Assembly: GCF_009671245.1 (NCBI RefSeq)
Contig: NZ_VTFS01000008.1
Coordinates: 62,001-126,000, forward strand
Length of the DNA: 64,000 bases
Source of the DNA: Marinicella rhabdoformis
Lineage (GTDB): Bacteria > Pseudomonadota > Gammaproteobacteria > Xanthomonadales > Marinicellaceae
Direction of reading: 5' to 3'
A model generated the notes under the pieces. It was not told the origin of the DNA and ran no database searches. It worked only from the letters and a program-made list of their open reading frames with translations. A program made the position numbers and the translations under genes. This document shows, in pieces, positions 1 to 8,886 of the stretch. Numbering within the stretch: position 1 is the first letter of the stretch; the number at the start of each line of letters is the position of its first letter.

Positions 1-702
1 TCAGCCACAGAAACTTTGGGTGTTGATCGTGATCAATTGACCGAAGAGCTTTTGACTGGAAAAGCCAAGTATTCAAGTATTTTTAATTACCCAACGCCAT
101 GCTGGGCAGACATGGGTGCGATTGGTTGGTTGGTCGATGGTGCAGCCATCATGAATCAAGTGCCATTGTGTCGCGCTTCATACGGTCCGTATGCACGTTC
201 CATGGTGCGCATCTGTAAGGAAGAAAGTTTCCACCAACGCCAAGGTTATGAAATCATGACGGTTTTGGCGCGTGGTACAAAAGAACAAAAAGCGATGGCC
301 CAAAGGGCATTGAATCGTGTTTGGTGGCCTTCTTTGATGATGTTCGGCCCAAGCGACAAAGATTCAACCCATTCTGCACAATCGATGAAGTGGAAAATCA
401 AACGATTTTCAAATGATGATTTGCGCCAAAAATTCATCGACGCCACGGTGCCACAAGCTGAGCATTTGGGTTTGACTATTCCCGATCCTGATTTGAAATG
501 GAATGAGGAAAAGCAATGTTACGATCACGGTGAAATCAATTTCAAAGAATTATTTGATGTCATCAAAGGCAATGGCCCTTGTAACAGAGAGCGTATGGCC
601 GCTCGCATCAAAGCCGAACAAGAAGGGGCTTGGGTTCGTGATGCCGCAGAAGTTTACCAAGCAAAAATTGAAGCACAAAATACTGACGAGGAAGCAGCCT
701 GA
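1..702 (+). CDS. paaA: Phenylacetyl-CoA epoxidase subunit PaaA, 5' partial
   Basis: This is the catalytic di-iron subunit of the ring 1,2-epoxidase acting on phenylacetyl-CoA in the aerobic hybrid pathway. The reading frame is open from base 1, so the true start lies upstream; about 233 residues remain of a family usually near 310-330. The visible [11 protein letters not shown] segment carries the E-E-x-x-H type iron ligands expected of the ferritin-like helix bundle. The stop overlaps the paaB start by one base, and paaB, C, D and E follow in the canonical order, which makes the assignment firm. An internal TTG at 16 is in frame but sits mid-protein and is not a plausible start. Confidence 0.95.
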   Translation, partial: SATETLGVDRDQLTEELLTGKAKYSSIFNYPTPCWADMGAIGWLVDGAAIMNQVPLCRASYGPYARSMVRICKEESFHQRQGYEIMTVLARGTKEQKAMAQRALNRVWWPSLMMFGPSDKDSTHSAQSMKWKIKRFSNDDLRQKFIDATVPQAEHLGLTIPDPDLKWNEEKQCYDHGEINFKELFDVIKGNGPCNRERMAARIKAEQEGAWVRDAAEVYQAKIEAQNTDEEAA

Positions 703-980
703 TGTCTACCAAATTATATGAAGTTTTTATTCGCGCCAAAGCCGGTCTAAACCACCGTCATGTGGGCTCTTTACATGCCTCTGATGAAAAAATGGCGTTG
801 TTGAATGCCCGTGATGTTTACACGCGCCGCAAAGAAGGCGTCAGTATTTGGGTGGTTGAGGCTAAAAACATTGCATCCTCAAATCCAGAGCAAGAACATG
901 AATGGTTTGATCCAGCGGAAGATAAAGTTTATCGTCATCCAACCTTTTATCCTTTGGACAAAGAAGTGGAAAACATGTGA
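702..980 (+). CDS. paaB: Phenylacetyl-CoA epoxidase subunit PaaB
   Basis: A small subunit (92 residues) of the PaaABCE multicomponent oxygenase. In the known complex it bridges PaaAC heterodimers. It begins [20 protein letters not shown] and contains the HVGSLHASD and ALLNARDVYTRR segments typical of PaaB, at normal length. Its ATG overlaps the paaA stop by one base and its stop overlaps the start of paaC, so translation of the subunits is probably coupled, as expected for an equimolar complex. Confidence 0.95.
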   Translation: MSTKLYEVFIRAKAGLNHRHVGSLHASDEKMALLNARDVYTRRKEGVSIWVVEAKNIASSNPEQEHEWFDPAEDKVYRHPTFYPLDKEVENM

Positions 981-1747
981 TGGACGGCAAAAACATAAAC
1001 AATCATTTATACAGTTACTTGATCCGTTTGGCGGACACCTCTTTGACCATGGGTCAACGTTTGGCTGAGTGGTGTGGTCATGGCCCTTATTTAGAGGAAG
1101 ACGTGGCCTTGACCAATGTGTCACTGGATACCATTGGTCATGCCAATTTGTTTTATCAATTGGCAGCTGATGTGAAAGGCGATGGCAAAACAGTTGATGA
1201 CCTCGCGTTTTTGCGTGATGTACATGAATACAGAAACCCGATTCTGACCGAATTACCAAGGGGTGACTTCGGCTACACAATGATGAAACAGTATTTTATC
1301 GATGTATTCAATTTGTTGTTGTACAAAGAATTGGCTCACAGCACTTACCAACCATTGGCGGATGTGGCTAAAAAAGCTTTAATCGAAGTGCAATACCATC
1401 ATGAGCGCAGCCATGAATGGTTGTTGCGATTGAGTTTAAGCACCGAGGAGGCCAAAGCTAAGATGCAGTCGGCATTGGATCAACTGTGGTTCTATACGCC
1501 AGAATTGTTTGAAATAAATGAAGCAATAGATGAATTAATTCAGCAAAACGTTGCCGCCGACCTGGCCGAAGTGAAAAGTATCTGGCAAATGATGGTTGAA
1601 TCACATTTGTCACAATGTGAGTTAAAACTGCCTGAATCTGGTTGGGTTGCCACCGGTGGTCTTGAAGGTGAGCATTCAGAACATTTGGGTTATATGTTGG
1701 CGGAAATGCAGTTTTTACAACGTGCATACCCTGGATGTGAATGGTAA
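980..1747 (+). CDS. paaC: Phenylacetyl-CoA epoxidase subunit PaaC
   Basis: The structural, non-catalytic ferritin-like partner of PaaA (255 residues from the ATG at 980; a GTG one codon earlier at 977 is also possible). Helical segments such as RLAEWCGHGPYLEEDVALTN and YHHERSHEWLLRL match PaaC. The ATG overlaps the paaB stop and its own stop overlaps the paaD start. It is the third gene of the coupled paaABCDE unit. Confidence 0.94.
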   Translation: MDGKNINNHLYSYLIRLADTSLTMGQRLAEWCGHGPYLEEDVALTNVSLDTIGHANLFYQLAADVKGDGKTVDDLAFLRDVHEYRNPILTELPRGDFGYTMMKQYFIDVFNLLLYKELAHSTYQPLADVAKKALIEVQYHHERSHEWLLRLSLSTEEAKAKMQSALDQLWFYTPELFEINEAIDELIQQNVAADLAEVKSIWQMMVESHLSQCELKLPESGWVATGGLEGEHSEHLGYMLAEMQFLQRAYPGCEW

Positions 1748-2256
1748 TGTCTGCCATAGATGACGCTGAAGCAGCTGATAATGGCCGCGTTTCTGTGAGA
1801 GAAATTGAAGCTTGGTTAGAGGCGGTTAAGGATCCTGAAATTCCAGTCATCAGTATCAAGGCACTTGGCATTTATCAAGATGTTGTATGGCAGGGTGATT
1901 CTTTGCATGTCAATATCATACCCACATATTCAGGTTGTCCGGCGATGCATGCGATCAAACAAGACATTGTGACCTTGTTAAAACAAAAAGGCATCGATGA
2001 TGTACAAGTGCACGTCAATAATTCACCGATCTGGAGTACCGATATGATCAGTGAAGCAGGGCGTGAACAAATGCGCGCCTTTGGTATTGCGCCACCCAAA
2101 ACAGCGACACAACAGGACATTGCTTGCCCTTTGTGTCAATCAAAAAACACCCTGCTCATCAGTCAGTTCGGCTCAACTTCATGTAAAGCGTTGTACCGAT
2201 GTAAAGACTGTTTAGAGCCTTTCGATTATTTTAAATGTTATGCACCAATTTCATGA
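1747..2256 (+). CDS. paaD: PaaD, Fe-S/MIP18-like assembly protein of the epoxidase
   Basis: A PaaD-type DUF59 protein (169 residues) thought to help mature or insert the iron centres of the Paa epoxidase. The N-terminal domain has the DUF59 pattern (VKDPEIPVISIKALGIYQDV and YSGCPAMHAI). The C-terminal part is a four-cysteine zinc-ribbon-like module (CPLC ... CKDC), characteristic of PaaD among DUF59 proteins. Two starts are close together: ATG 1741 and ATG 1747. I prefer 1747 because it forms a TAATG overlap with the paaC stop. The 3' end overlaps paaE by 17 bases. Confidence 0.92.
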   Translation: MSAIDDAEAADNGRVSVREIEAWLEAVKDPEIPVISIKALGIYQDVVWQGDSLHVNIIPTYSGCPAMHAIKQDIVTLLKQKGIDDVQVHVNNSPIWSTDMISEAGREQMRAFGIAPPKTATQQDIACPLCQSKNTLLISQFGSTSCKALYRCKDCLEPFDYFKCYAPIS

Positions 2257-3295
2257 TTTAACCATTACAGCGATTCAACAAGAACCCAATGCGGTTGTTT
2301 GGACCTTAGAAATACCAGAAAAGCTGTTTGATCAGTTTGAATATTTGCCGGGACAACACCTGACATTTAAATACATGCATGAGGGAGAGGAATTAAGGCG
2401 CAGTTATTCAATTTGCTCTTCATCGTTAAATCCTGCTGAAATGAAGGTGTTGATCAAGGGTGTGGATGGTGGTCGTTTTTCTCAAGCGGCACAATCTGTG
2501 TTCAATGTAGGTGATACGGTATCTGTGATGCCACCATCTGGACATTTTGCCATTTCACCTGAAGAAGAAAAGACTTATGTGGCTTTTGCTGCTGGTTCTG
2601 GAATCACGCCTGTGATGGGTATGGTTCATGCCGTGCTGGAACAAACGGAATCATCTCAATTTGTTTTGTTTTATGGCAATTCAACTTCTGGAGATATTTT
2701 GTTACAACAAGAAATATCCCACTTGAAAGACCATTACCAAGAACGTTTTAGCGTCCATTATTTCTTGTCGCGTCAAAAAGTAGATGTGCCGTTCAATCAT
2801 GGTCGCCTTGACCAAGGTAAAGTGGCCTATATCAAAGATCACTTTTTGAACCAATTAACTGTTGATGGTTATTATGTTTGTGGCCCCGGTGAAATGATAG
2901 ATTCAGTTTGCCGCTCACTGGAATTGCTGGGTGTGCCTCAAGAGCAAATCCACAACGAGCGATTCTTATCTGATGGGCAAGAAATATCAGCTTCTGAGAA
3001 AATCATCAAAGAAGATGCCGGTATCACCGTGACTGTTGATGGTGCCAATCACCAATTCGACATCAAAGCTGGTGAATCTGCTACCTTATTAGAGTCGGCA
3101 GAACAGGCTGGCGTGGACTTGCCTTATTCCTGTAAAGCGGGCGTTTGTGCCACCTGTCGATGTAAGTTGATTGAAGGTGAAGTTGAAATGATCAACAACT
3201 ATTCTTTAGAAGAATGGGAAACCAAAGACGGCTATATATTGAGCTGTCAATCAGTAGCCCGTTCCAGTAAAATCCACATCTCTTTCGACGAGTGA
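2240..3295 (+). CDS. paaE: Phenylacetyl-CoA epoxidase reductase subunit PaaE
   Basis: The FAD and [2Fe-2S] reductase that passes electrons from NAD(P)H to PaaA. The protein (351 residues, usual length) has an FNR-type FAD domain (RSYSICSS near residue 55), an NAD-binding domain (FAAGSGITPVMGM and YYVCGPGEMI), and a C-terminal plant-type ferredoxin domain with the cysteines of YSCKAGVCATCRC plus a fourth in ILSCQS. The ATG lies inside the end of paaD. It is the last gene of the operon in this window; paa genes for CoA ligation or ring cleavage are not present here. Confidence 0.95.
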   Translation: MHQFHDLTITAIQQEPNAVVWTLEIPEKLFDQFEYLPGQHLTFKYMHEGEELRRSYSICSSSLNPAEMKVLIKGVDGGRFSQAAQSVFNVGDTVSVMPPSGHFAISPEEEKTYVAFAAGSGITPVMGMVHAVLEQTESSQFVLFYGNSTSGDILLQQEISHLKDHYQERFSVHYFLSRQKVDVPFNHGRLDQGKVAYIKDHFLNQLTVDGYYVCGPGEMIDSVCRSLELLGVPQEQIHNERFLSDGQEISASEKIIKEDAGITVTVDGANHQFDIKAGESATLLESAEQAGVDLPYSCKAGVCATCRCKLIEGEVEMINNYSLEEWETKDGYILSCQSVARSSKIHISFDE

Positions 3296-3298
3296 TCG

Positions 3299-3304
3299 TA
3301 TAAT
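3299..3304 (+). promoter_or_regulatory. Possible -10 box ahead of the arginine deiminase gene
   Basis: A perfect TATAAT overlaps the region just after the paaE stop, 45 bases before the arcA start. No good -35 hexamer is visible 16-18 bases upstream, so the assignment is weak. The leader that follows holds two near-identical direct repeats, CGAGCCATAA and CGAGCCAATAA, of unknown meaning. Confidence 0.3.
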
Positions 3305-3348
3305 AAACCAAGCGAGCCATAAAACGAGCCAATAAGTGAGAATGTAAC

Positions 3349-4599
3349 ATGTCTAAAATATCTAACTATTCAGAAATCGGAAAGCTGAACACGGTCATCA
3401 TTCATGAGCCGGGCCCAGAAATGGAAAACATGACGCCAGAAACAGCGGAAGAGGTCTTATATGATGACATTTTGACATTGGATTTGGCGCTCAAAGAGCA
3501 CAGGCAGTTGTCTGGTGTTTTGAATAAAGTGGCTGACAATGTGCTTGAGTTTTCAGGACTGTTAACTGATGTCCTGAAAGATGAGAGGGTTAAATTAGAC
3601 GTACTCCAAGACGTTTGCGGCTTGTATGGGCACAATGAATTGGTAGATGACTTGATGTCATTACCCGCTGATGTTTTGTCACGTCAGTTTTTTGAAGGTA
3701 CTTTGTTAGACAAAAATACTTTAGAGCGTTACCTGAGCCCTTCACGTCATGCCATTCCACCATTACCCAATGCGTTTTTTACACGTGACGCGGTGATGTG
3801 TGTGTATGACAAAGCGGTGATTGGGTCTATGGCGCATCGCGTTAGGTTAACTGAAGCGTTGTTGCTCAAAGCCATGTTCAACAACCATGAAAAACTGTCT
3901 GGACAAGGATTTCATTTTGATGGTACAAAGAGAAAATCTGAAGAAGTGACCATCGAAGGTGGTGATTTGTTGGTGATACGCGATGATTTATTGGTGATTG
4001 GTTTTTCTGAAAGAACTTCTGCCAGAGCGATTGACCGTATTGTGACTACGATGTCTCAAGACATGGAGAAACTCGACGTGGTCGTGGTTGATTTGCCTAA
4101 AATCCGTGCAACCATTCACTTGGACATGATATTCACCATGTTGGATACCGACACGGTGATGAATTTTGCCCCATTGATTACTGGTGCGGGTAAATGTAAA
4201 GCATTTCACATGCATTGCAGCAAAGGAAAAATCACAAAAATTGATGAATACTCAGGTTTGCCTAAAGCCTTGCGCCAATTTGGTTTGGATTTAAATTACG
4301 TCAGTTGCGGCGGCGACAATGCCTTCGCACAAGAAAGAGAGCAGTGGACCAGTGGTGCCAATTTCTTTACTTTTGCGCCCGGTCACATCATCGGCTATAA
4401 GCACAACCACAACACCATGGAAGCACTGAACCAAGCCGGCTTCGAAATCATCGATGCCAAAGACATCATCGCCGGCAATGTGATGCCACAAGCCGGCAAA
4501 AAAGCCGCCGTAGCCATGGACGGTTCTGAATTGTCACGCGGTGGCGGCGGTTGTCGTTGTATGACCATGCCGATTCACCGAGAAGCGGTTAATTGGTGA
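3349..4599 (+). CDS. arcA: Arginine deiminase
   Basis: Hydrolyses L-arginine to citrulline and ammonia in the cytoplasm. At 416 residues it has the usual length and all catalytic signatures: FTRDA (Asp), the EGGDLLVI block, TIHLDMIFTML (catalytic His), the GHIIGYKHN block, and the C-terminal nucleophile cysteine in RCMTMP. The N-terminal SEIGKLNTVIIHEPG is typical of the family. No ornithine carbamoyltransferase, carbamate kinase or ArcD antiporter gene lies nearby, so it is not part of a classical ADI operon in this window. Confidence 0.94.
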   Translation: MSKISNYSEIGKLNTVIIHEPGPEMENMTPETAEEVLYDDILTLDLALKEHRQLSGVLNKVADNVLEFSGLLTDVLKDERVKLDVLQDVCGLYGHNELVDDLMSLPADVLSRQFFEGTLLDKNTLERYLSPSRHAIPPLPNAFFTRDAVMCVYDKAVIGSMAHRVRLTEALLLKAMFNNHEKLSGQGFHFDGTKRKSEEVTIEGGDLLVIRDDLLVIGFSERTSARAIDRIVTTMSQDMEKLDVVVVDLPKIRATIHLDMIFTMLDTDTVMNFAPLITGAGKCKAFHMHCSKGKITKIDEYSGLPKALRQFGLDLNYVSCGGDNAFAQEREQWTSGANFFTFAPGHIIGYKHNHNTMEALNQAGFEIIDAKDIIAGNVMPQAGKKAAVAMDGSELSRGGGGCRCMTMPIHREAVNW

Positions 4600-4629
4600 T
4601 TTACAGAAATAAATAAAACGTATTTTATA

Positions 4630-4971
4630 GTGACTGAAGCTCCAGAAGAGTTGGCTTTTTTAGAAAAAGGCTTTTTCCCATTTAACATAGAGTTAAATGA
4701 TGGTGGAATAATATCTTATAAGAAGCCTTATTCAAGTGGCCGACAGTTAAATATAATAATAGAAGTATCAGGAATGCAATCAAATGTGACTGTTGAAATT
4801 AAAGATGGTCAGTCTATTTTGGCTTCTATTTCAAACGATGAAGTTGATTCTATTGCTTTTCAAACCTGGGGTGATGAGCAGGTGATTAGAATTTATTTAA
4901 GTGATTCTAACCAGGATTTTCTTGTGTACCATAATCCTGAACCAAGGATCTTTTTTGGTGAGTTGCCTTGA
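4630..4971 (+). CDS. Hypothetical protein, 113 residues
   Basis: I do not recognise this protein. It appears soluble and acidic, with alternating hydrophobic residues suggesting beta structure and no signal peptide or membrane segment. The only start is a GTG at 4630, without a clear ribosome-binding site; the frame is open back to the arcA stop without an ATG. It precedes another small unknown gene broken by a frameshift, and the two could be relics of a small gene pair such as immunity genes. That is a guess from size and context. Confidence 0.45.
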   Translation: MTEAPEELAFLEKGFFPFNIELNDGGIISYKKPYSSGRQLNIIIEVSGMQSNVTVEIKDGQSILASISNDEVDSIAFQTWGDEQVIRIYLSDSNQDFLVYHNPEPRIFFGELP

Positions 4972-4996
4972 TTATCATTGTTGAAATAATTAAAAA

Positions 4997-5303
4997 ATGA
5001 ATGAAAAGATAAAAGTAGAGTTAGAGCTCACTATGGACGAACCAAACTCAATTGATTTTAATGATACATTCGAAGGGTTGAATGACAATGAATGGTATAA
5101 ATTTGAAGTTAATGGTTATGGGGGGGGTAAAACTTCAAGCAAATAAAGAAGGTTTCGAGCATTTGGCACGATATTTTTTGAAACTTGCTCGTACAGGAAA
5201 AAATGACCAATTTCACTCTCATCATTCATTGGAGTACGGAAATGAAAGCTTTGGTGAGCCAGAGTTGACGGTAATATTGCAATCTGTAGAACCTAAAGAC
5301 TGA
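4997..5303 (+). pseudogene. Small hypothetical protein, frameshifted at a G8 run
   Basis: The frame starting at ATG 4997 reads about 44 codons to the homopolymer at 5120-5127 (eight G) and then stops at 5146. The +1 neighbour frame continues from the G run to a stop at 5303 with sensible composition (EHLARYFLKLARTGK and ELTVILQSVEP). Removing one G joins them into one protein of about 101 residues. The second half resembles small immunity-type proteins with a helix followed by a His-rich strand, but I cannot name a family. The break could be a real mutation, phase variation or a base-calling error in the G run. Confidence 0.55.
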
Positions 5304-5448
5304 TGTTTAGAAAGCTTCCTAAAACATGGTTTTGTTACGAGTATTGATTTTTTTGATCATAAGCTTGCAAACGTTTTATCAATATACCAAAACAACAAAT
5401 CACCTATCCAACAACCGCAATTTCTAAGCTGAGTTTAACAAGTAAAGC

Positions 5449-5457
5449 TGTTATAAT
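5449..5457 (+). promoter_or_regulatory. Extended -10 promoter of the rhamnose/mannose operon
   Basis: The sequence TGTTATAAT is a perfect extended -10 element (TGnTATAAT), 27 bases before the ATG of rfbB. No good -35 is seen at 16-18 bases, as is common for extended -10 promoters. It is the only convincing promoter before the seven-gene run that follows, whose genes overlap or nearly touch. The 5' leader would be about 20 bases. Confidence 0.6.
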
Positions 5458-5484
5458 GGCATGCTTTTTTAATTGACTGAATTG

Positions 5485-6552
5485 ATGGCTGAAAATCAAA
5501 CAGATAAATGGTTAGTCACAGGTGGTGCGGGCTTTATTGGTGGTAACTTCGTTTTGCGCCAAGTATTGAAAAACAAGCGTGCGGTTGTGAATTTAGACAA
5601 ACTCAGTTATGCCGGCAATTTAGACACTTTGGCTGAGGTGATGGATCATCCAAACCATAAATTTGTCCAAGGCGACATTGGCGATGCTGATTTGGTTAAA
5701 AAACTACTCAATGATGAACAACCGGATGTGGTGGTTCATTTTGCCGCTGAATCGCATGTCGATCGTTCGATAGAAGGGCCGGGTGAATTCATTCAAACCA
5801 ATATCGTCGGTACTTTTCAGTTATTACAGCAGGTCTTGGCCTACTATCAGTCTTTGACTGGTGAGAAGAAAGCGCAGTTTCGTTTTCTTCATGTTTCTAC
5901 CGATGAAGTGTATGGTTCTTTGGGTGAGACGGGTTTGTTCACTGAAACCACCGCTTATCAGCCTAATTCTCCTTATTCTGCTTCAAAAGCAGCATCTGAT
6001 CATTTGGTTCGTGCTTACCACCACACCTATGGATTGCCTGTACTAACCACCAATTGTTCGAATAACTACGGCCCGTTTCAATTTCCAGAAAAGTTAATTC
6101 CCTTGATGATAGATAAAGCTTTGAATGGCGAGGCTTTGCCCATTTATGGTGACGGTAAAAATGTCCGTGATTGGTTGTATGTTGAAGACCATTGTCGCGC
6201 CATTGAAACCGTGATTGCCAAAGGACGATTGGGTGAAGTGTATAATGTGGGTGGTAATGAAGAGCGCCAAAACATTGAAATCGTTGATATTTTGTGTGAC
6301 TTGTTGGATCAGTTAAAGCCACTTGATATTGACAGGAAGTCACTGAAAACTTTTGTCAAAGACCGACCGGGTCATGACCAACGTTATGCCATTGATGCCT
6401 CAAAATTAGCCAATGAACTGGGCTGGACGCCACAAGAAACTTTTGAAACCGGTATCAATAAAACCATTCAGTGGTATCTTAACAACCAAGCTTGGTGTGA
6501 TCGTGTTAAAGACGGCAGTTACCAGGGACAAAGACTGGGTCAGTCTTCATAA
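5485..6552 (+). CDS. rfbB: dTDP-glucose 4,6-dehydratase
   Basis: Second step of dTDP-L-rhamnose synthesis: converts dTDP-glucose to dTDP-4-keto-6-deoxyglucose with bound NAD. The Rossmann motif [10 protein letters not shown] is at the N terminus, the catalytic threonine region is [10 protein letters not shown] and the Tyr-x3-Lys pair is in [11 protein letters not shown]. From the ATG at 5485 it has 355 residues, normal for RmlB; a TTG four codons upstream (5473) is also in frame. First gene of the polysaccharide precursor operon. Confidence 0.95.
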   Translation: MAENQTDKWLVTGGAGFIGGNFVLRQVLKNKRAVVNLDKLSYAGNLDTLAEVMDHPNHKFVQGDIGDADLVKKLLNDEQPDVVVHFAAESHVDRSIEGPGEFIQTNIVGTFQLLQQVLAYYQSLTGEKKAQFRFLHVSTDEVYGSLGETGLFTETTAYQPNSPYSASKAASDHLVRAYHHTYGLPVLTTNCSNNYGPFQFPEKLIPLMIDKALNGEALPIYGDGKNVRDWLYVEDHCRAIETVIAKGRLGEVYNVGGNEERQNIEIVDILCDLLDQLKPLDIDRKSLKTFVKDRPGHDQRYAIDASKLANELGWTPQETFETGINKTIQWYLNNQAWCDRVKDGSYQGQRLGQSS

Positions 6553-6554
6553 AA

Positions 6555-7445
6555 ATGGAAACAATCATGAAACAAAGAAAAGGCATTATTTTGGCAGGTG
6601 GTTCAGGTACTCGCTTGTATCCTTTGACACATTCAGTGAGTAAACAGTTATTGCCTGTTTACGACAAACCGATGATTTATTACCCATTAAGTACTTTGAT
6701 GGAAGCCGGTATTCGTGATGTGTTGATTATCAACACACCGCATGAACAGGCTTTGTTTCAACAGTTGTTAGGTGACGGTTCTCAATGGGGTATGAATTTA
6801 CAGTATGCGGTTCAGCCTGACCCAGGTGGTTTGGCGCAAGCTTATTTGATCGGCGAATCATTTGTTGATGGCCATGATTCATGTTTGATTCTGGGAGACA
6901 ATATTTTTCACGGCGCGGGCATGCGCCATTTAATGGCCAATGCCAGTGACCGCACTGAAGGTGCAACAGTCTTTGGCTACCGAGTCCATGATCCAGAGCG
7001 CTATGGTGTGGCGGCATTTGATGAAGCAGGTAATGTGATTGATTTAGAAGAAAAACCTGAAAATCCACGTTCCAATTATGCCGTTACGGGCTTGTATTTT
7101 TACGATGGCCAAGCTGTGGATATTGCCAAGTCATTGAAACCTTCGCATCGCGGTGAATTGGAAATCACCGATTTGAATAAAGTCTATTTAGAACAGCAGG
7201 CTTTGAAAGTGGAATTAATGGGCCGGGGTTATGCTTGGCTAGATACAGGAACGCACGATTCATTGGCTGAAGCGACTAATTTTATTTCGACGATTGAAAA
7301 GCGTCAGGGCATGAAAATCGCCTGTCCTGAGGAGATTGCTTATAACCACCGTTGGATTGATGCCGAACAGGTGTTGAAGTTGGCACAACCCATTCTTAAA
7401 AATGGTTATGGCCAGTATCTGGCTTCACTGGTACAGGGCAGTTAA
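6555..7445 (+). CDS. rfbA: Glucose-1-phosphate thymidylyltransferase
   Basis: First step of dTDP-rhamnose synthesis: joins glucose-1-phosphate and dTTP to give dTDP-glucose and pyrophosphate. The nucleotidyltransferase signature [20 protein letters not shown] sits near the N terminus, followed by ILGDNIFHG and GLYFYD, all typical of RmlA. Length 296 residues. The start at 6555 is two bases after the rfbB stop; a second ATG at 6567 (MKQRKG) is also credible. It overlaps rfbC by one base (TAATG). Confidence 0.95.
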   Translation: METIMKQRKGIILAGGSGTRLYPLTHSVSKQLLPVYDKPMIYYPLSTLMEAGIRDVLIINTPHEQALFQQLLGDGSQWGMNLQYAVQPDPGGLAQAYLIGESFVDGHDSCLILGDNIFHGAGMRHLMANASDRTEGATVFGYRVHDPERYGVAAFDEAGNVIDLEEKPENPRSNYAVTGLYFYDGQAVDIAKSLKPSHRGELEITDLNKVYLEQQALKVELMGRGYAWLDTGTHDSLAEATNFISTIEKRQGMKIACPEEIAYNHRWIDAEQVLKLAQPILKNGYGQYLASLVQGS

Positions 7446-7999
7446 TGAAAGTCACAGAATCTAAACTTCAAGGTGTAAAAACCATAGAGCCTCAAGTATT
7501 TGGTGACGCTCGAGGTTACTTTATGGAGTCTTGGCAGCAAGACCGATATAAAGAAGCAGGAATTAAAGAAACTTTTATTCAGAGTAATGTGTCAAAGTCG
7601 TCTCGTGGTGTTTTGCGTGGGCTGCATTTTCAAAACCCAAACCCACAAGGCAAGTTGGTTTATGTACTGTCAGGTGAGGTGTATGATGTGGCAGTAGATA
7701 TCCGCGTTGGTTCACCTACATTTGGACAACATGAGGGCATAGTTTTGAGTGAAAACAATCACAAGCAATTTTATGTGCCTGAAGGCTTTGCTCATGGTTT
7801 TTGTGTGCTGTCTGAAACAGCCACATTTGCTTACATGTGTACTAATTACTACGACCCAAGTGCTGAAGCTTCATTGTTATGGAATGATGATGACTTGGCT
7901 ATTGACTGGCCAATTGATTCACCCAGTTTGTCAGATAAAGATAACAAGGCCCTGAAATTAAAAGATTTTAATAGAAGTAAATTGCCAATTTATAAATGA
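7445..7999 (+). CDS. rfbC: dTDP-4-dehydrorhamnose 3,5-epimerase
   Basis: Third enzyme of dTDP-rhamnose synthesis, a cupin epimerising C3 and C5 of the 4-keto-6-deoxy sugar. At 184 residues it has the normal length. The catalytic histidine is in VLRGLHFQNP; further family landmarks are the VDIRVGSPTFGQ and YVPEGFAHGFCVLSE blocks. Translation is coupled on both sides: ATG overlaps the rfbA stop, and its own stop overlaps rfbD in an ATGA. Confidence 0.95.
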   Translation: MKVTESKLQGVKTIEPQVFGDARGYFMESWQQDRYKEAGIKETFIQSNVSKSSRGVLRGLHFQNPNPQGKLVYVLSGEVYDVAVDIRVGSPTFGQHEGIVLSENNHKQFYVPEGFAHGFCVLSETATFAYMCTNYYDPSAEASLLWNDDDLAIDWPIDSPSLSDKDNKALKLKDFNRSKLPIYK

Positions 8000-8886
8000 A
8001 GATATTACTCACAGGTGCGGATGGACAAGTAGGCTATGAATTGTGGCGAGCATTGCAATTCAACCGTGAAGTGATTCCTACGACTTCAGACGGTCGAGAC
8101 GTGGATGGTATGACCACCATCAAGCTGGATTTAAGTGATTCTGCTGATTTAGAAAAGAAATTAGAAAACATCAATGCCGACGTAATTTGTAATGCGGCGG
8201 CTTACACACAAGTCGATCAAGCAGAAACTGATAAAGAATTGGCTTTTACCGTTAATTCAGTTGCCGCTGAAATTATGGCCAAATATGCCAAAGCAGAACG
8301 CGCATTAATGGTCCATTATTCAACAGATTATGTGTTTTCAGGAGAAGGAAAGATTCCCTGGAGAGAAGCTGATAACACCGGTCCGAAAGGTGTATATGGT
8401 GAAAGTAAATTAGCAGGTGAGCAAGCAATTATTGCTTCAGGTTGTGAGCACATGATGTTCAGAACAGCTTGGGTATTCGCAGAAAGAAAACAAAATTTTT
8501 TACAAACCATGTTGCGATTAGCCAAAACGAAAGACGAACTGTCTGTCGTTAATGACCAAACCGGATGTCCTACTTGGGCTAATACCATTGCTTTGGGAAC
8601 CATGTTAGCTTTGAATCAACCCGAAACAGGCATATATCATTTAACCAGTAATGGCTCTACCACTTGGGCAGGGTTTGCCCGTAGGATTTTTTCACATGCG
8701 CAACGGTTAGGGCTTTTAGAAAATAAACCAGAAGTAAAGGGTATCACTACCGAAGAATACCCAACAGCGGCCACTCGGCCCAAAAATTCAGTATTGGATT
8801 GTCAAAAATTTGAAGGGACATTTAACGTGAAATTACCCCATTGGCAAACCGCTTTACAACTATGTATGCAAAGGATGAAACCATGA
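7996..8886 (+). CDS. rfbD: dTDP-4-dehydrorhamnose reductase
   Basis: Final step of dTDP-L-rhamnose synthesis, an NAD(P)H-dependent reductase of the extended SDR fold. The N terminus is MKILLTGADGQVGYELWRAL; STDYVFSGEG and VYGESKLAGE (Tyr-x3-Lys) follow, and the substrate region contains NDQTGCPTWA. Length 296 residues, as usual. It overlaps rfbC and manC through ATGA junctions, so the four rhamnose genes and manC probably form one transcript. Confidence 0.95.
   Translation: MKILLTGADGQVGYELWRALQFNREVIPTTSDGRDVDGMTTIKLDLSDSADLEKKLENINADVICNAAAYTQVDQAETDKELAFTVNSVAAEIMAKYAKAERALMVHYSTDYVFSGEGKIPWREADNTGPKGVYGESKLAGEQAIIASGCEHMMFRTAWVFAERKQNFLQTMLRLAKTKDELSVVNDQTGCPTWANTIALGTMLALNQPETGIYHLTSNGSTTWAGFARRIFSHAQRLGLLENKPEVKGITTEEYPTAATRPKNSVLDCQKFEGTFNVKLPHWQTALQLCMQRMKP

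Noticed and set aside
879-1280. Minus-strand 133-codon frame across paaB and paaC
   Set aside because: Antisense shadow of two canonical paa genes; His/Pro/Trp-rich composition.
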